20,799 bases of DNA, taken from assembly GCA_947631315.1 (NCBI GenBank), contig CANRLA010000018.1, forward strand, positions 1-20,799, given 5' to 3'. Each line of letters starts with the position of its first letter. The first letter of the stretch is position 1. This stretch comes from an uncultured Clostridia bacterium (GTDB lineage: Bacteria; Bacillota; Clostridia; TANB77; CAG-508). Both the position numbers and the translations under genes were made by a program. Shown here one piece after another: positions 15,748-20,799 of this stretch. Under the pieces are notes generated by a model that saw only the letters and a list, made by a program, of their open reading frames with translations, was not told where the DNA came from and did no database searches.

Positions 15748-17718
15748 TTAATTTTCTTGATTAGCTACATTTTCTGAAATTTTATTTATATTTGTTTCAA
15801 TGAATTCAAATTCCTTTTTAGTAGGTCTAATTTCAATAATTGCTGTTTGTTCTCCAACTTTAAATAGTCCTTGTCCCCTACTACATGTTGTTAAAAATGC
15901 TGCTTCTCCTTCACTTAATTTAAATACTTCTTTTATATATTGAATCTCTGATTTGTCTTGCGCTAAGAATAATTTTGTATCTGAAGATGTTAAAACAGCT
16001 TGTACTTCTGATTTTTCATAAAAGTCTTGAAATCTTTGTGATACAACAGCTAGAGATACATTTCTTTTTCTTGCACGTCTTGCCATCTTGTTTAAGAAAT
16101 CTACTGCTTCAGGGAATGGTAATAACATCCATGCTTCATCAACTAGCACTCTTTTTTGTCCTGCTTTCGATTTATCTTCACTATTTTTCTTAACATATTT
16201 TTCCCATATCCAAGTAAGTAATATTTGTTGTGCTAAAGGTCTTGCAAACCTTTCCTCTAATTGTGATATATCAAGGTTTATAAATGATGTACCATCTAAT
16301 AAATCAAATGTTGATTGTCCATCAAAGTATGAAAGTTGACCATTTAATTCTCTAACATATTGTTTCATTACCTTAACTAAATAGCTATAATATGTTCTAT
16401 AATCAGGATTTTGATTTTGATTTGCATTGTTTATTAATCTATGATACCAAGAGCCTATTGTAGGCATTGGTTTTTTCTTTTTTCCTAAATATTCATTTTG
16501 TACTACTCCTCTTTGGTCCATAGCATATAGACTATTTACATCATTAGTAATACCAAGTCCTGCATATTCTTCTGATACAGATTCAGCAATAATTTGTTTT
16601 GTAACTTCATTTACATCATCTTCTGTTCTTGTACTTCCTCTTGCCATTGTTAATAATATCTGTGTAACATCTTCTACTTTATTTTCAACATTAAGTGTTA
16701 CTCTTTCTCTTCCAGTTATTTCATCTTTAGTTATTTCAGGTTCAATATCAAATGGATTAATTATTGTATTAGAATTAGGAGATATAACAATATTTAATCC
16801 TCCTAATGCTTCTGCAACTACTCCATATTCACCTTCTGCATCTAGTGCAAGTGTTTCTATTCCCATTAATACTGCTGATCTTGCAATTAATGTTTTTATT
16901 GTTACACCTTTACCAGCACCTGATTTACCGAATATAACCATATTATAATTACTTAATGATGAATTGAAATTATCATATAAAATTGGAAGTCCTGTCTGTC
17001 TATTGAATCCTATAGGAATTCCATTTTCATGACCTACATCTGAGTTTATGAATGGAAATACTGTTCCCATTGATTTACGGTCAAATGTATGTTTTTTGGC
17101 TATCTTATTTTCTGCTAAAGGAAGGTTTGATTTAAAAGCATCTTCCTGCATTGCCCATGCAGTTTTCATTCCTGTTAAAGTTTTAGACATTTCTGATGTC
17201 AATAGTTCTGTTTGTCTGTCTAATTCTTCCATACTATAAGAAAATATTGTACAAATAATTGATGCTTCATAAAGTTTGTCTAAACCACTTGCAATTGCGT
17301 CTCTTAATTCTTCTGCCTCTGCTCTTTTTTGTGCTAAACTACTTTCACGGTTTATATTTCCTCTATCAGCTGCAACAATTCTTTCTGATTCTAGTTCATT
17401 AATTGTTCTATTTAGTTCATTTTGTGATTTTGCTTCACTGATTGGGTTTATAAAAACTGATACATTTATATCTCCAAATGTATACATACCTCTTAATAAT
17501 TCGGGGAATGTACACATTCTTGGAAGTGTTGATACAGTTAAAGTTCTTGCATATTTTGTATTATAAGAAACAATTTCTAAGTGATTTGTACTAGTAGCAT
17601 CAATCCCTGATGGAGCTATTAAATCCTTAATATCTTTTTTGTTTTTATCTAATGAAGTAACTTGCTCAGATTGATTACTTTCCTTAAAATCAAATGTTTC
17701 ATCTGTTTTATTTTTCAT
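15748..17718 (-). CDS. virB4: VirB4-family T4SS ATPase
   Basis: Cytoplasmic motor ATPase of the secretion system, 656 residues, a complete VirB4 length for Gram-positive systems. The N-terminal domain (about 30-185) carries LIAPSGID, YARTLTVSTLPR and the helical SGLDKLYEASIICTIFSY block typical of the family. The C-terminal RecA-like domain has Walker A GKSGAGKG at 264-271, the LDAEGEY segment (292-298), INPFDIEP, Walker B RVLVDEAWMLL at 523-533 (D527, E528), ARRARKRN and the VSQ motif at 559-561. Walker A ends in glycine (G271) in place of the Mg-coordinating Ser/Thr; I checked the codon (GGT, 16908-16906). GAGGAGG precedes the ATG. It lies immediately after the TraC-like gene. No coupling ATPase is encoded beside it, so VirB4 is the only energy source visible here. 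Confidence 0.95.
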   Translation of the reverse strand: MKNKTDETFDFKESNQSEQVTSLDKNKKDIKDLIAPSGIDATSTNHLEIVSYNTKYARTLTVSTLPRMCTFPELLRGMYTFGDINVSVFINPISEAKSQNELNRTINELESERIVAADRGNINRESSLAQKRAEAEELRDAIASGLDKLYEASIICTIFSYSMEELDRQTELLTSEMSKTLTGMKTAWAMQEDAFKSNLPLAENKIAKKHTFDRKSMGTVFPFINSDVGHENGIPIGFNRQTGLPILYDNFNSSLSNYNMVIFGKSGAGKGVTIKTLIARSAVLMGIETLALDAEGEYGVVAEALGGLNIVISPNSNTIINPFDIEPEITKDEITGRERVTLNVENKVEDVTQILLTMARGSTRTEDDVNEVTKQIIAESVSEEYAGLGITNDVNSLYAMDQRGVVQNEYLGKKKKPMPTIGSWYHRLINNANQNQNPDYRTYYSYLVKVMKQYVRELNGQLSYFDGQSTFDLLDGTSFINLDISQLEERFARPLAQQILLTWIWEKYVKKNSEDKSKAGQKRVLVDEAWMLLPFPEAVDFLNKMARRARKRNVSLAVVSQRFQDFYEKSEVQAVLTSSDTKLFLAQDKSEIQYIKEVFKLSEGEAAFLTTCSRGQGLFKVGEQTAIIEIRPTKKEFEFIETNINKISENVANQEN

Positions 17719-17740
17719 TAAACAAATTCCTCCTCATTGG

Positions 17741-18916
17741 TTATATGTTTTTTCTAATTACTCTCCTCGTTTTAGGAGCTTGATTTGCTTCTTCTTCTAA
17801 ATTAGATTGTTCAACTTGTTTTTTAGTTTCATTATATAATTGTGGGCTAAGTTCATCTCTATATTCTTCTATCATTTCCATAGCTCTTTGCTTAGTTCTT
17901 TTTCTAAGTTCTTCTCTTTGTATTTGATCTGCTTTGATAATGCTTCTTGCAGCAAGTCTTGATGCATTTTCTTCAACTTGCTCTTCTATCCTTCTCTTTT
18001 TCTCATCTAAAACATCTCTTGCTGTAGAATATAGCCTATCATATTCTGAATTTATAGCATCTCTTAAAGTATATTTTTCTGATGAATCTCTATTATATGC
18101 TACATATAATAATTCTGCTAACTCTTCTGAATTAAGAACTTTTCCTGTTACTTCTGCCGATGATAATGCACTTATTAATGTCTGAGCTCTTGTATATAAT
18201 TCTGTAAATGCTATATCAGCAACTTCTTCTTTAGAATAATTACTTATATCTCCATACTCTGCAGGATAATATGATAAAACAACAAATGTTTTTTGTTGTA
18301 GTATATTTCTGCTACTGCTTATCCTTCTAGTATAATCTTCTATTGATTCTCCATATTCAAGTATATTTTCTTTTCTTTGCTTGTCAAACATTAATTTTTT
18401 TACTGCTTCGTCATTTTTTCTTGACCTTGCCATCTCAATTTGAGCATTAATCCTAATTATTTGATCATTAATACCTTGTATTCTTTTTTCATATTCATTT
18501 AATATATCATTTAAATTTAAAGTTCTTGTTTGCACATATAATTGAACTGGAAATCTTAGAGTATTTAAAAATTCTATAAAGCCTGATTCAACTGCATTTT
18601 TTTCATCTTCTGAAAGCAAGTCATAGTTTATTCCTTTACATTGAATTACCATTACATATTGTTTTCTATTTTTTCTTGCAATCATATTGTCAGTAATTTC
18701 ATCAAATTCCATAAATTTATATATTGAATTTATGCTTTTGCCTGTTCTAGTAATTAGATTAACATTCTCTTTAGGCTTTTCTTTAATTTGTTTGCTTTTG
18801 TTTGATTCATCCTTGTTTCTTATTTTAAAAATAAGTAGAACTGCAATAAATCCAAGTAAAGCTATTAACACAAGAATTACAATTAAGATTATATTCATAA
18901 TTTGTATAGTTGTCAT
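17741..18916 (-). CDS. membrane-anchored TraC-like protein (stand-alone VirB4 N-domain relative)
   Basis: A 391-residue protein with one N-terminal membrane helix (8-31), a basic linker, and a TraC-like domain (about 62-280) with YVMVIQCKGINYDLLSEDEK, FIEFLNTLRFPVQLYVQTR and, after a charged coiled coil (138-200), FVVLSYYP. These match the non-ATPase N-terminal region of TraC/VirB4-type proteins. The C-terminal 100 residues are long charged helices. There is no Walker motif. The following gene encodes a VirB4 with its own N-terminal domain, so this is an additional protein and not simply the other half of a split VirB4. A TraC-like protein between PrgI and VirB4 is a recurring arrangement in Gram-positive and related T4SSs; it probably anchors VirB4 to the membrane. 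It starts one base after the prgI stop, with GGAGG upstream, suggesting translational coupling. Confidence 0.82.
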   Translation of the reverse strand: MTTIQIMNIILIVILVLIALLGFIAVLLIFKIRNKDESNKSKQIKEKPKENVNLITRTGKSINSIYKFMEFDEITDNMIARKNRKQYVMVIQCKGINYDLLSEDEKNAVESGFIEFLNTLRFPVQLYVQTRTLNLNDILNEYEKRIQGINDQIIRINAQIEMARSRKNDEAVKKLMFDKQRKENILEYGESIEDYTRRISSSRNILQQKTFVVLSYYPAEYGDISNYSKEEVADIAFTELYTRAQTLISALSSAEVTGKVLNSEELAELLYVAYNRDSSEKYTLRDAINSEYDRLYSTARDVLDEKKRRIEEQVEENASRLAARSIIKADQIQREELRKRTKQRAMEMIEEYRDELSPQLYNETKKQVEQSNLEEEANQAPKTRRVIRKNI

Positions 18917-18917
18917 A

Positions 18918-19340
18918 TTAATTTTCCTCCTTTGTACTTTTTTTATTTAAATTATTAGTCTTAAATACACCTAAAGTACTATTTTGTGTATTAAAGTCCA
19001 TTTCTTCTCTAGGAATAGCATAAGTATATATTTTTCTATTTTTCTTGAATTTTATATAATTTATAATTATTTCATCTATTGAATCTCCTCCAACATTTTT
19101 GGATATTTTATTGTTTCCGTTAGAAGGAAATTTTATTGTTCCTATTCCAAATCCTAATAACGCTAATACTACCGTTATTATTATTCCTATTGATTTTAAT
19201 CCTAAAAAACTAAAGAGTGCATAAAATAATAGTCCAATAATTCCTCCTACTGCAGTATATATCAATGATTTGGTAGTAAATATATATAATATTCTACCTT
19301 CTCCTTTTAATTTATTACTTGGAATATAGTAACTTCTCAT
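18918..19340 (-). CDS. PrgI-family T4SS membrane protein (VirB3-like)
   Basis: Small inner-membrane T4SS component that works next to VirB4. The 140-residue protein starts with a short segment ending in IPSNKLKGEGRILY, two closely spaced membrane helices (about 25-46 and 49-68), then a short soluble tail with RKIYTYAIP at 102-110, the conserved end of PrgI proteins. The size, the hairpin topology and the place between the pilin and the TraC-like/VirB4 genes all fit. AAGGAGG lies seven bases before the ATG, and the stop is one base from the next start. The last 30 residues are polar and probably unstructured. Confidence 0.88.
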   Translation of the reverse strand: MRSYYIPSNKLKGEGRILYIFTTKSLIYTAVGGIIGLLFYALFSFLGLKSIGIIITVVLALLGFGIGTIKFPSNGNNKISKNVGGDSIDEIIINYIKFKKNRKIYTYAIPREEMDFNTQNSTLGVFKTNNLNKKSTKEEN

Positions 19341-19358
19341 TATAAATCCTCCTTAGTT

Positions 19359-19760
19359 TTAATCTAATATATTGTTAAATATCTGTATAACTATTGCAAA
19401 TATCCCTGTTGCTCCATACACTAATACTATTGATATAATAAAGTAAATTAATTTTTCTTTCAATTGAGCTTTTTCATTAGCTCCTGCTATCATATATTTG
19501 ACACCCATAATTAGGCCGACAACAATTAATACTATAGTTGCAATTCCAACTAATGTTACTCCTACTGGAACAAATGCATTTATTGCATCTTCGGTTGATA
19601 TTGCTGGATTTTCATTTCCTTTTTCTATAAACTCTTTGCCTGTACTAAATATATCATCAAAACTAAATCCAAATACTTTTGTGCAAGTACCAAATAAAGT
19701 TAAAATTAGTATTGTTAAAATTAATACTTTAGTTATTTTTCTTACTTTTGTATATTTCAT
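19359..19760 (-). CDS. VirB2-like pilin 1 (first gene of the secretion operon)
   Basis: Putative major or minor pilin. The 133-residue precursor has a signal peptide (about 1-31), a polar segment with FDDIFSTGKEFIEKG, then two membrane helices (about 62-88 and 105-127) joined by a short basic loop, KYMIAGANEKAQLKEKL (88-104). This helix-loop-helix hairpin with a positively charged loop is the hallmark of VirB2/TrbC-type pilins. The two pilin genes to the right share the loop pattern FM..A...KAE.KK. GGAGG lies five bases before the ATG. It follows the promoter at 19810-19838 by a leader of about 43 bases and is followed 18 bases later by prgI, so it is made together with the apparatus. Confidence 0.85.
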   Translation of the reverse strand: MKYTKVRKITKVLILTILILTLFGTCTKVFGFSFDDIFSTGKEFIEKGNENPAISTEDAINAFVPVGVTLVGIATIVLIVVGLIMGVKYMIAGANEKAQLKEKLIYFIISIVLVYGATGIFAIVIQIFNNILD

Positions 19761-19809
19761 TATCTCCTCCCGATATATGGATATAATAACCCATTTTTAC
19801 CTATACAAT

Positions 19810-19838
19810 ATTATATATTGTTAGGCTTAATTTTTCAA
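19810..19838 (-). promoter_or_regulatory. sigma-A promoter of the secretion operon
   Basis: On the minus strand TTGAAA (19838-19833) and TATAAT (19815-19810) are separated by exactly 17 bases, a near-perfect consensus. The transcript should start near 19803, giving a leader of about 43 bases that contains GGGAGGAGATA just before the pilin 1 start. No operator-like palindrome is obvious around it. The terminator of the preceding pilin gene lies just upstream, so this promoter alone should serve the operon. Confidence 0.82.
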
Positions 19839-19918
19839 TAGTTTTACTAAAATTTAATATATTTGTAACAGTACAATTTAATATTTTAATTCTGTTTTTT
19901 TGTTAGGGAAAAAATAAA

Positions 19919-19950
19919 AAAGATCTAGAATTTTTATATTCTAAATCTTT
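19919..19950 (-). terminator. intrinsic terminator of pilin gene 2
   Basis: Thirteen-base arms (19919-19931 and 19938-19950) pair with one central mismatch around a six-base loop. On the minus strand the hairpin is followed by TTTTTTATTTTTT. It begins six bases beyond the stop codon of pilin 2 and stands before the operon promoter. Confidence 0.88.
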
Positions 19951-19955
19951 ATTAT

Positions 19956-20363
19956 TTAAAATAGATTATTTAAAGCAATTCTTCCTATTAGTTTAATTAT
20001 TGTTCCTACTGAAAACAGTATTACTGCTCCTATTACATAGCTAACTAGTTCTTTTTTTAATTCTGCTTTAGCCTCTGGAGCTTTTATCATAAACTGTACT
20101 CCTTTATAAATTAATATTATTATTGCAGCTCCGTAACATATATATTGAACTGCACCTATAATTTTTCCACCAACAATTCTGTAAGTATAGCCTTGTGTTT
20201 CATATATACCTGATAATTTATCTTTATCTATATCTATATCAGCAATTTTTATGCTTTGTTCTTCCTGATTATAATTAATTTGATTTGCTTTTGAAACTGT
20301 ACTTGTAAGCAGTGCAAATGACACTATTAATAAAGTAATTTGTATTATTTTTTTTAATTTCAT
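19956..20363 (-). CDS. VirB2-like pilin 2, separately transcribed
   Basis: I place the start at 20363, giving 135 residues, because AAAGGAG lies nine bases upstream of this ATG and the protein then begins with a normal signal peptide (1-26, ending VSKA). A longer reading from a TTG at 20438 has no usable ribosome site and would add residues before the signal peptide. The mature protein has a polar acidic segment (27-62) and the VirB2-type hairpin: helix 66-90, basic loop QFMIKAPEAKAELKKEL (90-106), helix 106-126. The loop resembles KFMTAAPDAKAEIKKSA in the next gene to the right. It has its own promoter (20479-20507) and terminator (19919-19950), so its dosage is set apart from the apparatus operon. 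It may be the main fibre subunit, or a variant. Confidence 0.83.
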   Translation of the reverse strand: MKLKKIIQITLLIVSFALLTSTVSKANQINYNQEEQSIKIADIDIDKDKLSGIYETQGYTYRIVGGKIIGAVQYICYGAAIIILIYKGVQFMIKAPEAKAELKKELVSYVIGAVILFSVGTIIKLIGRIALNNLF

Positions 20364-20478
20364 TATTTGTTTCTCCTTTTTCATAAATGCGCAAGACTTA
20401 ATTAAAATAAAATTGCATATTATTTTAAATTTTTCCAAATGCTTTAAATATTTGAAAATAAATTTTTAAATTACTTTA

Positions 20479-20507
20479 ATTATACCTTTTAAAGAAAAAT
20501 CTTGCAA
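20479..20507 (-). promoter_or_regulatory. sigma-A promoter of pilin gene 2
   Basis: TTGCAA (20507-20502) and a perfect TATAAT (20484-20479) on the minus strand are 17 bases apart. The predicted transcript starts near 20472 and has a leader of about 110 bases, unusually long for a single small gene and very A/T-rich. I see no clear regulatory fold in this leader. Confidence 0.8.
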
Positions 20508-20593
20508 TAGATTTTTATAAATTTACTTATTGTATTTACTTAGGTTGAGTTTAATTTATATAATTTTTCTTTTTTACTTAATTAAATATTTTG

Positions 20594-20631
20594 ATAAAAA
20601 AATGAGTGAACATGTTCACTCATTTTTTTAT
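20594..20631 (-). terminator. intrinsic terminator, 38-base perfect palindrome
   Basis: A perfectly symmetrical hairpin centred on CATG, with stem core AATGAGTGAA/TTCACTCATT (20601-20624) extended by A and T runs to 20594 and 20631. It lies 20 bases after the stop of pilin gene 3. The T run on each side makes it effective in both directions. Confidence 0.93.
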
Positions 20632-20650
20632 AGTTTCTTTTCTTAGATTA

Positions 20651-20799
20651 TTATGAATCTTTTACAGTACTGTTTGCAACACTCTTTATTAGATTTAATA
20701 GTATACCTGCTGCAAATACTAGTACAGCACCTACAACATATATAACTGCACTCTTTTTAATTTCTGCTTTTGCATCTGGTGCAGCTGTCATAAACTTAA
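20651..20799 (-). CDS. VirB2-like pilin 3, C-terminal part only (cut by the window edge)
   Basis: The last 49 codons of a gene entering from the right. They read KFMTAAPDAKAEIKKSA followed by a membrane helix (VIYVVGAVLVFAAGILLNLI) and the short end KSVANSTVKDS before TAA at 20653-20651. This is the second half of the VirB2-type hairpin, with the loop closely matching pilin 2 (QFMIKAPEAKAELKKEL). The signal peptide and first helix are outside the window, as is its promoter. A strong terminator follows, so it is not cotranscribed with pilin 2. Confidence 0.82.
   Translation of the reverse strand, partial: KFMTAAPDAKAEIKKSAVIYVVGAVLVFAAGILLNLIKSVANSTVKDS

Noticed and set aside
15748..18916. 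VirB4 split into two genes
   Set aside because: The 656-residue protein already has an N-terminal VirB4 domain and the ATPase domain, so the 391-residue TraC-like protein is an additional component.
19956..20438. Longer 160-residue version of pilin 2
   Set aside because: It would start at a TTG without a ribosome site and put 25 extra residues before an otherwise normal signal peptide; the ATG at 20363 has AAAGGAG upstream.

Overview
The window is very AT-rich (by eye about three quarters A+T), uses strong AGGAG-type ribosome binding sites and the standard code, and encodes a penicillin-binding-protein-type D-Ala-D-Ala carboxypeptidase and PrgI-type secretion genes. This points to a walled, low-GC Gram-positive bacterium of the Clostridia/Bacillota kind; I cannot name a genus. 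Every gene I accept lies on the minus strand, so the genes read from right to left.

Left end (1-1600): a tRNA-Cys cut by the window edge and a complete tRNA-Gly behind a good sigma-A promoter, then a DacA/DacF-type carboxypeptidase. This looks like chromosomal housekeeping DNA. A terminator at 1675-1702 separates it from the rest.

Main block (1716-19838): an apparently single 18-kb operon. It starts at a consensus promoter (19810-19838) and ends at the 1675-1702 terminator, and I saw no terminator or convincing promoter inside it. In transcription order it encodes a VirB2-like pilin, a PrgI (VirB3-like) protein, a membrane-anchored TraC-like protein, a VirB4 ATPase, VirB6-like channel protein 1, a membrane-anchored protein of unknown role, a secreted NlpC/P60 peptidase with a frame-shifted hydrophobic tail, VirB6-like proteins 2 and 3, a membrane-anchored SleB-type wall hydrolase, an internally duplicated surface protein and two NTF2-like (VirB8-like) proteins. 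This is a nearly complete envelope-spanning part of a Gram-positive type IV secretion system (T4SS). No coupling protein (VirD4), VirB11, relaxase, integrase or obvious cargo is in the window.

Right end (19919-20799): two further VirB2-like pilin genes, the second cut by the window edge. Each ends in its own terminator, and the complete one also has its own promoter. Pilins can therefore be made independently of the apparatus, and in three versions.

Expected working model (inference): pilins form an extracellular or wall-spanning fibre; VirB4 powers pilin handling and export with PrgI and the TraC-like protein; the three VirB6 paralogues form the membrane channel; the VirB8-like proteins scaffold it outside the membrane; the NlpC/P60 and SleB enzymes open peptidoglycan. 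Points most worth checking are the VirB6 triplication, the variant Walker A of VirB4, the frameshift behind NlpC/P60, the odd start of the SleB gene, the pilin set, and C at position 55 in both tRNAs.
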